Source: Bacillota bacterium
GTDB lineage: Bacteria; Bacillota; Clostridia; Oscillospirales; Ruminococcaceae
Length of the DNA: 64,000 bases
Direction of reading: 5' to 3'
Assembly: GCA_023391005.1 (NCBI GenBank)
Contig: JAEWBS010000012.1
Span: forward strand, 1 to 64,000
Shown here: positions 51,239 to 60,430 of the stretch, in pieces
How positions within the stretch are numbered: position 1 is the first letter of the stretch
How the letters are laid out: each line of letters starts with the position of its first letter
Translations under genes and position numbers: made by a program
The notes under the pieces: model-generated
The model's input: only the letters and a program-made list of their open reading frames with translations
The model's database searches: none
Told to the model about the DNA's origin: nothing

Positions 51239-52531
51239 ATGAAGCAGGTGCGAATCTTAATATTCCCTTGTGGCTCAGAGGTGGGACTGGAACTGCATCA
51301 GGCGTTAAAGGATGTTCCTTTTATCACGCTGGTTGGCGCTTCGAGCGTACCGGATCATGGCAAATATGTGTTCGAGCATTATTGCGAGGGCTTGCCTTTT
51401 GTGCAGACGCCCGAATTTTTAGAGCGCTTTAACGCGCTTCTTCTGACGCAGCATATAGACTTTATTTATCCCGCCATGGACGAAGTGTTGGATGTACTGT
51501 CAGCTAATCGCGAACAGCTTGCCGTCCCGCTTATAGCGCCTTGCCACGACGCCGTACATATCTGCCGCAGCAAGGCCAGAACTTACGCGCATCTCAACGG
51601 GCTTGACTTTGTTCCGCAAACCTATGACGGCCCGGAACAGGTAACCCGGTTTCCTGTTATTATAAAGCCGGAGGAAGGTTACGGTGCCAAGGGCTTTTAT
51701 ATTTTGAATACACCCCAAGCGCTGCGCCAAAAATTGGCTGAAAGTCAAACAGCCAATGTCATCTGTGAGTATCTTCAAGGCGAGGAATATACGGTCGATT
51801 GCTTTACCGACCGGCACGGCGTGCTCAAATATACCAGTTGCCGCAACCGCAACCGAATCCGCAACGGTATCAGCGTCAATTCCCGGCTACAGCAGCCCGA
51901 TGAAAAGATTAGCGAGATCGCCCGGAAAATATCGGCGCATATCCCGATGCGGGGTGCGTGGTTTTTCCAGCTCAAACGCGACGGTGACGGCAACTATAAG
52001 CTGTTGGAGGTTGCGACCCGTGTTGCGGGAACTATGTGCGTCCAACGTGCGGCCGGGGTCAATCTGCCGCTGCTGAGTGTATTTGATATGATGGATTACG
52101 ATGTGGCGATTACACCTCAGCTTGATACGGTAGAGGTGGATCGCGCATTATATAACGCTTATCGCCTGCCGATAGAGTTTGAAGAGGTTTATCTTGATTT
52201 TGACGATACGGTTATTGTGCATAATAAAGTTAATTTAAATCTAATGCGCTATCTCTATCAATGTGTCAATAAAAATGTTCCTGTCAAGCTGTTGACCAAG
52301 CATGATTATGACATCCACACAACGCTGAAACGTTATAAAATTGCGCCCGAATTGTTTGATGAAATTATTCATATAGAGCGCGCGCAGCGTAAATGCGATT
52401 TTGTCCAGCCCAACAAAATGGCTTTGTTTATTGACGATTCTTTCGCCGAAAGACAGCAGATGCAAGAGGCGCATGGAATGGTGGCATTGGGTGTGGACGC
52501 GATAGAGGCGTTGCTGGATTATCGACAGTAG
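51239..52531 (+). CDS. ATP-grasp ligase fused to a HAD-type phosphatase domain
   Basis: A 430-residue two-domain protein. Residues ~1-300 are an ATP-grasp ligase of the carbamoyl-phosphate-synthase-like type (RILIFPCGSEVGLELHQAL, HIDFIYPAMDEVLDVLSANR, FPVIIKPEEGYGAKGFYIL, LEVATRVAGTMCVQ). Residues ~315-430 are a HAD phosphatase (VYLDFDDTVIVHNKVN with the nucleophile Asp; MALFIDDSFAERQQ as the metal site). Proteins with each domain occur in capsule clusters, where ATP-grasp members ligate small acids or amino acids to sugars. The fusion suggests an acyl or carboxyl phosphate that is later dephosphorylated, but the substrate is unknown. Weak ribosome site (GAGAG). Confidence 0.8.
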   Translation: MKQVRILIFPCGSEVGLELHQALKDVPFITLVGASSVPDHGKYVFEHYCEGLPFVQTPEFLERFNALLLTQHIDFIYPAMDEVLDVLSANREQLAVPLIAPCHDAVHICRSKARTYAHLNGLDFVPQTYDGPEQVTRFPVIIKPEEGYGAKGFYILNTPQALRQKLAESQTANVICEYLQGEEYTVDCFTDRHGVLKYTSCRNRNRIRNGISVNSRLQQPDEKISEIARKISAHIPMRGAWFFQLKRDGDGNYKLLEVATRVAGTMCVQRAAGVNLPLLSVFDMMDYDVAITPQLDTVEVDRALYNAYRLPIEFEEVYLDFDDTVIVHNKVNLNLMRYLYQCVNKNVPVKLLTKHDYDIHTTLKRYKIAPELFDEIIHIERAQRKCDFVQPNKMALFIDDSFAERQQMQEAHGMVALGVDAIEALLDYRQ

Positions 52532-52559
52532 ATTTTTACTGAATTTGGGGGACTGGAAA

Positions 52560-53609
52560 TTGAAATCAATTCTTATCACCGGTGGCGCCGGTTTTATCGG
52601 CTCGAACTTTGTCCACTACATGCTGGACAAGCATGCAGATATTCGCTTAGTCAACCTCGATGCCCTAACCTATGCCGGAAACCTCGAGAATCTGGCCTCA
52701 ATCGCGGAGGGCGCCCGCTATACCTTCGTGAAGGGCGATATCCGTGACAGGGTATTGGTGGACAGGCTTTTTGCAGAGCATCAATTCGACACGGTGGTCA
52801 ATTTTGCGGCCGAAAGCCATGTTGACCGCAGCATTACCGAGCCCGAACTGTTTTTAACTACGAATATTATCGGCACTCAAACATTGCTCGACGCTGCCAA
52901 GCGTTCCTGGAGCGATGAGCCCGACAACAAATATTGCCGGACATATCGACCGGGCGTGCGATTTTTACAGGTTTCAACCGATGAGGTTTACGGCACACTG
53001 GGAAAAACGGGATTCTTTACCGAGACGACGCCGCTGGCGCCCAACAGCCCCTATTCGTCGTCTAAGGCGTCGGCCGACCTGATTGTGCGCGCGTATCACG
53101 AAACCTACGGCATGCCGGTGAACATTACCCGCTGCTCGAATAACTACGGACCTTATCAGTTCCCTGAAAAGCTGATTCCGCTAATGATCCACAACTGTAC
53201 GCAAAATTGTGCCCTGCCGGTTTATGGCGACGGCATGCAGATACGAGACTGGTTGTATGTCGAGGACCACTGCAGCGCCATCGATACGGTACTGCGTAAA
53301 GGTCGAGTTGGCGAGGTGTATAACATTGGCGGCAATAATGAGAAAGCAAATATTGAGATTGTCCGGCTTATCCTTGCGCGCATGGGTAAGGATGAGTCTC
53401 TGATTGAGCATGTTCAGGATCGCCCGGGGCATGATCGACGCTATGCCATTGACAATACCAAAATCACGACCGAATTGGGCTGGTCGCCGAGCTATACCTT
53501 TGATACAGGCATTGCTCAGACGATTGATTGGTATTTAAGCCATTCCGAGTGGATGACCCATGTGACCTCAGGCGATTATCTGGGCTACTATGCAAAAATG
53601 TATCGGTGA
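52560..53609 (+). CDS. rfbB: dTDP-glucose 4,6-dehydratase (RmlB/RfbB)
   Basis: A 349-residue SDR enzyme making dTDP-4-keto-6-deoxyglucose. SILITGGAGFIGSNFVHYML, NFAAESHVDRSI, QVSTDEVYGTLG, PYSSSKASADLIVRAYH (Tyr-x3-Lys) and RCSNNYGPYQFPEKLIPLMI are diagnostic. TTG 52560 with GGGGGA upstream fits the family start; another TTG 15 bases earlier is possible. It works with rfbA and most likely the DegT aminotransferase; rfbC and rfbD, needed for rhamnose, are not in the window. Confidence 0.94.
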   Translation: MKSILITGGAGFIGSNFVHYMLDKHADIRLVNLDALTYAGNLENLASIAEGARYTFVKGDIRDRVLVDRLFAEHQFDTVVNFAAESHVDRSITEPELFLTTNIIGTQTLLDAAKRSWSDEPDNKYCRTYRPGVRFLQVSTDEVYGTLGKTGFFTETTPLAPNSPYSSSKASADLIVRAYHETYGMPVNITRCSNNYGPYQFPEKLIPLMIHNCTQNCALPVYGDGMQIRDWLYVEDHCSAIDTVLRKGRVGEVYNIGGNNEKANIEIVRLILARMGKDESLIEHVQDRPGHDRRYAIDNTKITTELGWSPSYTFDTGIAQTIDWYLSHSEWMTHVTSGDYLGYYAKMYR

Positions 53610-53632
53610 TAGCGAAGACGTGAGGAAAACAA

Positions 53633-54403
53633 ATGATACAAAAGTTAATCAGATACCGCTTCTTATTTGAAGAGCTGGTTAAACGCGATTTTAAAAAGAA
53701 ATATAAGCGGACGGTGCTCGGTATGTTGTGGAGCATCATTTCGCCTCTGCTGACATTGGCTGTTATAGCGGCTGTTTTCACACAGTTTTTTGGACGTATG
53801 ACCCCACATTACGTTATTTATGTTTTTTGCGGCAACCTTATATTCTCTTATTTCAGTGATGCAACCAATGGCGGAATGCGGTCCTTGATGGCCAATGCCG
53901 CTATCTTTACAAAGGTAGACGTGCCTAAATACATGTTTCTGCTTTCAAGAAACGTACAGGCTTTTATCAATTTTTTGCTGACATTAGGCGTGTTTTTACT
54001 GTTTGTTGCCTTTGAGCCGGGATTGCCGTTCCGCTGGTCCTTTTTGCTGCTGATTTACCCGATTACCTGCCTGACCCTTTTCAATATCGGCGTCGGCATG
54101 GTCTTATCTGCGCTTTATGTTTTCTTTCGGGATGTCGAATACCTCTACAGTGTTTTCACCATGCTGCTGATGTATCTCTCGGCCATTTTCTATAATATAG
54201 AGGCCTATACGCTCAAAGTGCAGTATCTTTTTTACGCCAATCCCGTTTATGTCTACATCCGCTATTTTCGAAAAATTGTCATAGAAAATGATATCCCCGA
54301 ATTGAGCTTTCATCTGCTTTGCGCCTTTTACGCGCTGGTGATGCTGGGGATGGGCTGCTGGATGTATAAAAAATACAACCATAAATTCCTGTATTATGTC
54401 TAA
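53633..54403 (+). CDS. tagG: ABC-2 type polysaccharide/teichoic acid exporter, permease (TagG/Wzm-like)
   Basis: A 256-residue membrane protein with six hydrophobic segments and the ABC-2 exporter start IRYRFLFEELVKRDFKKKYKRT, LGMLWSIISPLLTLAVIAAV (~residue 28), typical of TagG, Wzm and RfbA permeases. It moves lipid-linked polymer across the membrane together with the ATPase encoded 12 bases downstream. GAGGAAAAC precedes ATG 53633. Confidence 0.9.
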   Translation: MIQKLIRYRFLFEELVKRDFKKKYKRTVLGMLWSIISPLLTLAVIAAVFTQFFGRMTPHYVIYVFCGNLIFSYFSDATNGGMRSLMANAAIFTKVDVPKYMFLLSRNVQAFINFLLTLGVFLLFVAFEPGLPFRWSFLLLIYPITCLTLFNIGVGMVLSALYVFFRDVEYLYSVFTMLLMYLSAIFYNIEAYTLKVQYLFYANPVYVYIRYFRKIVIENDIPELSFHLLCAFYALVMLGMGCWMYKKYNHKFLYYV

Positions 54404-54415
54404 GGGGGCGTTTGT

Positions 54416-55159
54416 ATGATTTTAGAATTAAACGACGTCGCCATTCGATATATTACCGGCGATTTTAAAGAGATTGGCCTGAAGGAATTTGTGATGCGAA
54501 AGTTCAAGCACAATTATACTGTTAAGGAATTCTGGGCAGTGGACGGTGTGAGCTTTTCGATTAAGCGCGGGGACATGCTGGGTATCATCGGTACGAACGG
54601 CGCGGGAAAATCGACGCTGCTAAAAGCTGTATCGGGCATTATGGAGCCGACCTGCGGCAGTGTCAAGCGCGAGGGCACCATCGCCGCGCTACTGGAATTG
54701 GCCAGTGGCTTTGACGGCGACCTGACCGTGCGCGAAAACGCTTATCTGCGCGGGGCTATGCTGGGCTATACGCGCAAATTTATGGACCAGACCTACCGCG
54801 ATATCATCGCTTTTTCCGAGCTTGAGGAATACGAAGATCGTCCCTTTAAGCAGCTCTCTTCAGGTATGAAATCACGTCTAGCATTCTCAATTGCGTCACT
54901 GGTCAAGCCCGATATTCTTATTCTTGACGAAGTGCTTTCGGTGGGCGACGGCGCCTTCCGAAAAAAGAGCGAAGCGAAGATGAAGGAGATCATCTGCAGC
55001 GGTGCAACAACGATTTTGGTTTCACATTCTTTGGATCAAGTGCGCGAGATGTGCAACAAGGTTTTGTGGCTTCATAAGGGTAAGCAGATTGCGTTTGGCG
55101 AGACGGCGGCCATCTGTGATCGCTATCAAAGCTTTTTAGATGGTAAGCTGAAACTATGA
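54416..55159 (+). CDS. tagH: ABC-type polysaccharide/teichoic acid exporter, ATPase (TagH/Wzt-like)
   Basis: A 247-residue ATPase. Walker A GIIGTNGAGKSTLLKAVSGI (~residue 57), signature LSSGMKSRLAFSIASL (~residue 150), Walker B PDILILDEVLSVGD, and the H-loop in ILVSHSLDQV are complete. ATPases of this group (NxxIxxYxxG-like start NDVAIRYITGD) drive export of teichoic acids and O-polysaccharides. No C-terminal carbohydrate-binding domain, as in TagH-like short forms. Last gene of the cluster, before the terminator at 55304. Confidence 0.92.
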   Translation: MILELNDVAIRYITGDFKEIGLKEFVMRKFKHNYTVKEFWAVDGVSFSIKRGDMLGIIGTNGAGKSTLLKAVSGIMEPTCGSVKREGTIAALLELASGFDGDLTVRENAYLRGAMLGYTRKFMDQTYRDIIAFSELEEYEDRPFKQLSSGMKSRLAFSIASLVKPDILILDEVLSVGDGAFRKKSEAKMKEIICSGATTILVSHSLDQVREMCNKVLWLHKGKQIAFGETAAICDRYQSFLDGKLKL

Positions 55160-55303
55160 CGATCCCTGACACTATAAAAGCGAGCAGGGCGGTGCGTGCG
55201 TTTCGGTTGTGAGTCGCCGCGTACCGTATTGAGCGGCATAGAGCAGAACCGGGGTCACCACTGGTGTGTAATATCAACGGTTGCGAGTGTATTTTCCAAG
55301 GAG

Positions 55304-55350
55304 GGCGATCCGACGGATTTTTCGACCAAAATCCGTCGGATCGCCTTTGA
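55304..55350. terminator. Strong terminator of the glycan cluster
   Basis: GGCGATCCGACGGATTTT (55304-55321) pairs perfectly with AAAATCCGTCGGATCGCC (55328-55345) over 18 bp around a six-base loop (TCGACC), then TTTGA. It lies 145 bases after the ATPase stop. Confidence 0.8.
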
Positions 55351-55382
55351 ATACCCTATATCGTGCTAATTATCTACAAAAT

Positions 55383-55411
55383 TTGTATTTGTTCTTTTGA
55401 TTTGCTATAAT
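55383..55411 (+). promoter_or_regulatory. Candidate promoter of the two-component system
   Basis: TTGTAT (55383-55388), 17 bases, TATAAT (55406-55411). The -10 box is perfect; the -35 box is weak. It lies about 46 bases before the kinase ATG. Confidence 0.5.
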
Positions 55412-55456
55412 TTTATGAAAATGAAACCTGACCACCATCATAAAAGGAGGACCCCC

Positions 55457-57085
55457 ATGCGCCAAACACCCCCAAAAAGCACCTTAGAGCGCAGCCTGTT
55501 CTGGTCCTTCATGCTGGTCTCGATGCTGGTCGTTCTGCTCTCACTCGGAGCGACGCTTTACTTCGACATGACGCGCCAGCGCAAGGACATGGACGCGGCC
55601 ATCAGCGGCACGGCGGCCTATATCGCGTCGATGCCCGGGGTGGTGACTATGCTCGAGGAGGGCTATCCGGCACCGCAGGTGCAGGAATCGCTCGACGCGC
55701 TCTGCGCACACATCCCCAACATCAGCGTCGCGGTGGTCTGCGATAAAAACGGCCTGCGCTTTTTCCATACCGACCGCCAAAAGACAGGCGAATCCTATGT
55801 CGACGGCGAGGAGGCGGCGATCTTACAGGGTGCGCCGCCCTATATTACAATCGGTTACGGCACCATGGGCGCGCAGCGCAGGGCGTTTCATGCCGTCTAC
55901 AGCGCACAAAACGACATTATCGGCTTTGTGATGGTTTCGGTCTTCACCGGCGTCATCTCGGCGCACCTGCGCAGTATTTTGCTGCTGCACCTGATGATAT
56001 TTTTGACCATGCTGTTGGTCGGATTTTTATTGAGCCACGTCATTCTGACCTACCTGCGCAAAACGCTCATGGGCCTTGGACCCGAGGAGCTTTTAAGCCG
56101 CTATTTACAGCAGGATGAGGTGCTCAGCGCGATCTCGGAGGGAATAATTGCCTCCGACGTCGACGGGAATATCCTGTTCGTCAACGCCGCTGCCCGACAA
56201 ATCATCGGTGAAGAAGACCCAATGGAGGGCCGACCCCTTGCCGATCTGCTGCCCGATACACGGCACGGCATGGTTCTGCGCGGCGCAAAGGCCGAGGATC
56301 ATCGCTCGTGGCTGGTGGGTGGGCATTCGGTGCTCGCGAGCGAGCTTCCGATCCGCGATAGCGCCGTCGCGCCGGTGCAGGGCGTCTTGACCATTTTATA
56401 CGACCGCACCGAGATGCTGCATATGTCCGATCAGCTTTTCGGTGCAAGAAGCATGATCGAAGCGCTGCGCTCCTATAACCACGAATTTTCAAACAAGCTG
56501 CATGTAATACTGGGCTATCTCCAAAGCGGAGACAGCTCAAAAGCCATGCGCTTTATCTTAAACAGCAACCTGATTTCGGGCCAACTCATTTGCCAAACCG
56601 CCGACCAGATACGGGTCTCCGAGTTGTGCGCTTTGATTATTGGCAAGATGATTCACGCGGCTGAACGTGGCATTTCGCTGACGCTGGCGGGGGACAGCGG
56701 CTGCATCGAGCAGGATCTTCTGCTGCCGGTGAGCGATATGATGACAATTATCGGCAACCTTTTGGAGAACGCGATCGAAGAGCTCGGCAACGGTGCTCTT
56801 GAACTTCGGGAGATCAAATTCGGCCTCTATTGCCGCCCTGACTGCAACATTATTGTGTGTGAAGATACGGGGCGAGGCATATCCGACGCGGTTTTCCAAA
56901 GAATGTATGAAAACAGCTTTTCCACCAAGGGAGAATACCGCGGCACGGGGCTGTTTACGGTTAAAAGAATTGTTTCGCAGTATGGGGGTAAAATTGAGGT
57001 CGAAACCGAGCCGGGTGAGGGAACGGCGTTTACAGTGACATTTGTCAGGGAGGATATGCGGGATGTATCAGGTTATAATTATTGA
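55457..57085 (+). CDS. Sensor histidine kinase, CitA/DcuS family
   Basis: A 542-residue membrane kinase. Two transmembrane segments (residues ~15-36 and ~165-190) flank an extracellular PAS-like domain of about 130 residues (GTAAYIASMPGVVTML ... YITIGYGTMGAQRRAFHAVY), typical for citrate/C4-dicarboxylate sensors. A cytosolic PAS domain (VLSAISEGIIASDVDGNILF) precedes SYNHEFSNKLHVILGYLQSG, the H-box of the SpoOB-like group, and the ATPase has NLLENAIEEL and DTGRGISDAVF. GGAGGACCC precedes ATG 55457. It signals to the regulator encoded next. Confidence 0.92.
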   Translation: MRQTPPKSTLERSLFWSFMLVSMLVVLLSLGATLYFDMTRQRKDMDAAISGTAAYIASMPGVVTMLEEGYPAPQVQESLDALCAHIPNISVAVVCDKNGLRFFHTDRQKTGESYVDGEEAAILQGAPPYITIGYGTMGAQRRAFHAVYSAQNDIIGFVMVSVFTGVISAHLRSILLLHLMIFLTMLLVGFLLSHVILTYLRKTLMGLGPEELLSRYLQQDEVLSAISEGIIASDVDGNILFVNAAARQIIGEEDPMEGRPLADLLPDTRHGMVLRGAKAEDHRSWLVGGHSVLASELPIRDSAVAPVQGVLTILYDRTEMLHMSDQLFGARSMIEALRSYNHEFSNKLHVILGYLQSGDSSKAMRFILNSNLISGQLICQTADQIRVSELCALIIGKMIHAAERGISLTLAGDSGCIEQDLLLPVSDMMTIIGNLLENAIEELGNGALELREIKFGLYCRPDCNIIVCEDTGRGISDAVFQRMYENSFSTKGEYRGTGLFTVKRIVSQYGGKIEVETEPGEGTAFTVTFVREDMRDVSGYNY

Positions 57086-57749
57086 GGACGACCCCATGGT
57101 CGCCGCCATAAACCGCCAATATATTGAGGATACCCCCGGATTTGTGGTTAAAAGTGTTTTTCAGAACGGGGCGCAGGCGTTGGAATATCTCAAGGACAAC
57201 GACGTCTCTTTGATTATTCTTGACTATTACACCCCAATGATGAGCGGTATGGCGTTTGTGGACATGCTGCACGGCATGGGCAAGGCGCCCGCTATCATTA
57301 TGGTTACCTCGGCCAGCGACGTGCAGATTGTCAAGAGCATGTTCTCGCGGGGCGTTATCGATTATCTGGTCAAGCCGTTTGAATATGAGCGCTTTAAGGC
57401 GGCGCTTGAGCGTTTCAAATATACGCTAGCCCGGTGGGAGGACGCCTGTACCGCGCTCAAACAGGAGGAGATAGACAGCGTCATAGTATCCGAGGGCGCC
57501 GGGGAATCTAAAAGGATGATGCAAACGCTCTCAAAGGGCCTCAACGAAAGCACGATGACGATGATTCGGCAGTTTTTGAGCGGCAACAGCACCAAGTTTT
57601 TTACAAGCGAAGAGATTGCGGGTCGCGTCAACCTTTCCCGCATTACAGTCAGGCGCTATATGAACTACATGCTCGAGACCAATCAGGTGATCAGTACCAT
57701 CGATTATCAAACCGGCGGGCGGCCGTCTATCAAATACAAGGTTATATAA
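57063..57749 (+). CDS. Response regulator, CitB/DcuR family
   Basis: A 228-residue receiver plus DNA-binding protein. The acidic pocket (IIIEDDPMVAAINRQYIED), the phosphoacceptor Asp in LIILDYYTPMMSGM and the conserved Lys in YLVKPFEYERFK are present. The C-terminal winged helix FTSEEIAGRVNLSRITVRRY is the CitB/DcuR type. ATG 57063 lies inside the 3' end of the kinase gene with AGGGAGGATATGCGGG upstream. The likely target is the gltS-type gene 176 bases downstream, since partners of this family usually control neighbouring carboxylate transporters. Confidence 0.92.
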   Translation: MYQVIIIEDDPMVAAINRQYIEDTPGFVVKSVFQNGAQALEYLKDNDVSLIILDYYTPMMSGMAFVDMLHGMGKAPAIIMVTSASDVQIVKSMFSRGVIDYLVKPFEYERFKAALERFKYTLARWEDACTALKQEEIDSVIVSEGAGESKRMMQTLSKGLNESTMTMIRQFLSGNSTKFFTSEEIAGRVNLSRITVRRYMNYMLETNQVISTIDYQTGGRPSIKYKVI

Positions 57750-57924
57750 TGTGCACAATAATGTGCTTGATTAATTGTCGAAAAAGGCCTGACTAGTCAA
57801 ATACTATAATTACAAAACATCTACAATAGCTACTAAAATTGAAGTGGTGCTATTCTATCGGTATACTTATGTATGTTTCCAGCTGGCGAATGATGTTGAA
57901 CATACAAGAGAAGGGTAGAAGATT

Positions 57925-59175
57925 ATGCAGGAGATTCTAGAGTATTTTGGCACCTATACCCCCGCGGCGGAGGGTGCAATCGCTTCATTTAAATTTGAAT
58001 ACCTGACCACATTGGGCTTTGCGGCTATCGTCATTTTCTTGGGACGCGCTATTGTGGGCCGATCGGCCATGCTCAAAAAATACGCGATTCCGGCCCCTGT
58101 TGTGTCCGGACTGATTTTTTCGCTGGCCATTTCGATGATCAAGATGTCGGGCACCATATCACTTTCGTTTAACGACACGCTGATGAAGGATCTGTGTCAG
58201 AACCTGTTTTTCCTCTGTGTAGGCTTTGGCTTCAGCGTTAAGATGCTCAAAAAAGCCGGCGGAAAGCTCTGCGCCATGATCGCGATAGCGGCCTGCTTGC
58301 TGATTACGGTGCAGAATATTCTCGGCCTCTTTCTTGGCAACCTCATAGGGCTTGATCCGCTGCTGGCGCTTCAGTGCTCTTCGGCTTCCATGTCGGGCGG
58401 CGTTGGTACGGCTTCCGCTTTCGGTGCAATTTTTGAAAAAATGGGTGCGCAGGATGCGGTTACGATCGGTGTCGCGGCCGGTACGATGGGCAACGTCATG
58501 GGTTCGCTGATTGGTGGCCCGGTAGCAGCGTTCCTGATCAGACGGCATATGCTCAAATCCGACCCCAACGATAAGCCCGAGGCAATTTTGAGCGGCAAAG
58601 CGCCCGAGCTTAACAACGGACGTATGATCTCGATGTTTTCGCTTACGCTGCTGCTTGCTGCGCTGGGCATGCCGATCTATGTTCTGCTTGATAATATCCC
58701 TTATATCGAGATGCCCAAGTTCATCGGCTGCCTCTTTGCGGGCGCGATTGCGCGCAACGTGATGGAAGCGGCGAACATCAAGTTTTACACGCCTGAGGTC
58801 GACGCCATTGAGCACATGTTCTTAGAGCTTTATCTCGCGCTCGTGCTGATGTCGATTGATATCACCAAGCTGGCGCCCGTCGCGGGCCAGATGGGCATTA
58901 TTTTGGCCGCGCAGGCGGTGCTGATGGCGCTGTTCGCGATCTTCGTTTCTTACAATATGTTCGGCCGCAACTACGGTGCCGCCGTTATGGCGGCGGGCAA
59001 CTGCGGATGGGGCTGCGGTTCGGGTCCGAACGCTGTCGCCAACACCAAAGCGGTTATGGACGAGTACGGCTGGCACACCATCGCGTGGGTGCTTTACCCC
59101 TCCTTCGCCGTTATCATTGACGATATTTATAATCCGATATTCCTTTCGGTTATTTCCAGCCTGCTGCCCCGCTGA
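57925..59175 (+). CDS. gltS: Sodium/glutamate symporter, GltS family
   Basis: A 416-residue membrane protein with about ten segments and two inverted halves. The family loops CSSASMSGGVGTASAFGAIF (~residue 150) and GNCGWGCGSGPNAVANTKAV (~residue 354) match GltS pore motifs, and VAAGTMGNVMGSLIGGPVAA follows the first loop. GltS imports glutamate with sodium. AGAAGGG precedes ATG 57925. Placed after a DcuS/DcuR-like pair, it may be induced by glutamate or a dicarboxylate. A terminator at 59220 ends the unit. Confidence 0.9.
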   Translation: MQEILEYFGTYTPAAEGAIASFKFEYLTTLGFAAIVIFLGRAIVGRSAMLKKYAIPAPVVSGLIFSLAISMIKMSGTISLSFNDTLMKDLCQNLFFLCVGFGFSVKMLKKAGGKLCAMIAIAACLLITVQNILGLFLGNLIGLDPLLALQCSSASMSGGVGTASAFGAIFEKMGAQDAVTIGVAAGTMGNVMGSLIGGPVAAFLIRRHMLKSDPNDKPEAILSGKAPELNNGRMISMFSLTLLLAALGMPIYVLLDNIPYIEMPKFIGCLFAGAIARNVMEAANIKFYTPEVDAIEHMFLELYLALVLMSIDITKLAPVAGQMGIILAAQAVLMALFAIFVSYNMFGRNYGAAVMAAGNCGWGCGSGPNAVANTKAVMDEYGWHTIAWVLYPSFAVIIDDIYNPIFLSVISSLLPR

Positions 59176-59219
59176 GACGGCAGCCTTTAAAAAAGCTTAA
59201 TACATCCCCTTTTTCTATC

Positions 59220-59261
59220 AAACAAGGTGAGTCTGCGTCCTGTAGACTCACCTTGTTTTTG
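59220..59261 (+). terminator. Terminator of gltS
   Basis: AAACAAGGTGAGTCT (59219/59220-59234) pairs with AGACTCACCTTGTTT (59244-59258) over 14-15 bp around a nine-base loop, followed by TTTTT. Confidence 0.85.
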
Positions 59262-59269
59262 CTTAATGA

Positions 59270-59299
59270 TTGGAATCAGCGCTTTATCCGTGTTATAAT
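59270..59299 (+). promoter_or_regulatory. Candidate promoter of the TAXI-type binding protein
   Basis: TTGGAA (59270-59275), 18 bases, TATAAT (59294-59299). It starts right after the gltS terminator and lies about 76 bases before the ATG of the next gene. Confidence 0.5.
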
Positions 59300-59374
59300 A
59301 GTGTCAAAGGCGGTCATGTCGCTGCCCGCGGCGAGAATTGAGCCGCTAAAATTTTGTTTGAAAGGGGCCGTCCG

Positions 59375-60355
59375 ATGCTTAGCCGACGACTGAAAATACT
59401 GATTGCCGTTGCTTTAGCGGCCACAGTGCTTGCAGGGTGCTTTACTGTCGTCCGACAATTGCTTAAAAACAACGACCGCAATGCCGGCCCTAATATACAG
59501 GTGCTGACGATTGGCACGGCCGACAGCGGGGGCACGATGTACCCGGTCGGGCGCGCGATTGCGCAGATTCTCAATGAAGCTGTCCCAACGCTTAAAATCA
59601 ACATCAGCGCTTCCCAAGGGTCGTTGTTCAATGTCAAGGGATTAAAAGCGGGTCAGGTGGACATGGCGCTGGTCAGCGCCGATGTGGCCTACAGCGCCTA
59701 CTCAGGAACAGGTGCGTTTAAAAATGAGCAGGTGGCGGGTTTAAGGGCCATCGGTGCGGTCTATTTAAGCTATTCCAACTGGATGACCGCCGATACGTCG
59801 GGGCTGGTTTATGTCCACGATCTTCTGAGCAGGAGGGTATCGGTCGGGCCGCAGGACTCGACGACTGAGGCCTCCGCGTTGATGGCGCTGCGAGTGTTGG
59901 GCATTGATGGGACGAACACAAGGCTTGAGCATTATGGCCTCGGTTCGGGCAGCGACGCGCTAAAGCAGGGGACGGTTGACGCCGTGCACGGTTTTGCGGG
60001 CATTCCGATCAAGAGCATGGCCGATCTGGCCGATGCGCAGTCCTGCCGGTTGCTGCTTTACACCGATGAGGAGCTGGATCAGATTTTAAGCCGTGACAGC
60101 CGTTTTGTTAAAGCGGTGATTCCGGCCGGAACCTACGAAGGGCAGAGCGAGGACGTCGAAACCTTCGGGGTCAAATGCCTGCTGTGCGTGGATGACAGCA
60201 TGGACGAGCAGCTGGGCTATACGATCACAAAATATCTTCACGAGAATATGGACGAGCTGGCGCAGAACGACCCCGATTTTATCAGCAAGAACCTGTCAAT
60301 ACCGCTGCACCCCGGCGCGGTGCGTTATTATGGGGAGGTTGGGCTGCTACAGTAG
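59375..60355 (+). CDS. TAXI-family TRAP-type solute-binding lipoprotein (orphan)
   Basis: A 326-residue protein with a lipoprotein signal (LAATVLAGC, lipid Cys22) and a TAXI-type binding fold: LTIGTADSGGTMYPVGRAIA (~residue 48), SQGSLFNVKGLKAGQVDMAL, VSVGPQDSTTEASALMAL and FAGIPIKSMADLA. TAXI proteins deliver dicarboxylates or glutamate to a fused TRAP permease, but no TRAP membrane subunit lies in the window. ATG 59375 follows GAAAGGGGCCG; a TTG further upstream opens the frame. The GltS-type gene upstream has its own terminator, so a separate transcript is likely. It may feed a distant permease or act as a sensor. Confidence 0.87.
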   Translation: MLSRRLKILIAVALAATVLAGCFTVVRQLLKNNDRNAGPNIQVLTIGTADSGGTMYPVGRAIAQILNEAVPTLKINISASQGSLFNVKGLKAGQVDMALVSADVAYSAYSGTGAFKNEQVAGLRAIGAVYLSYSNWMTADTSGLVYVHDLLSRRVSVGPQDSTTEASALMALRVLGIDGTNTRLEHYGLGSGSDALKQGTVDAVHGFAGIPIKSMADLADAQSCRLLLYTDEELDQILSRDSRFVKAVIPAGTYEGQSEDVETFGVKCLLCVDDSMDEQLGYTITKYLHENMDELAQNDPDFISKNLSIPLHPGAVRYYGEVGLLQ

Positions 60356-60430
60356 TGTGTTGTGGGATTGGTCAGCGCTGCGGGGGCATTAAAATTAACA
60401 GATACTCTTGTTTTTACGCGGTTCAATGCG

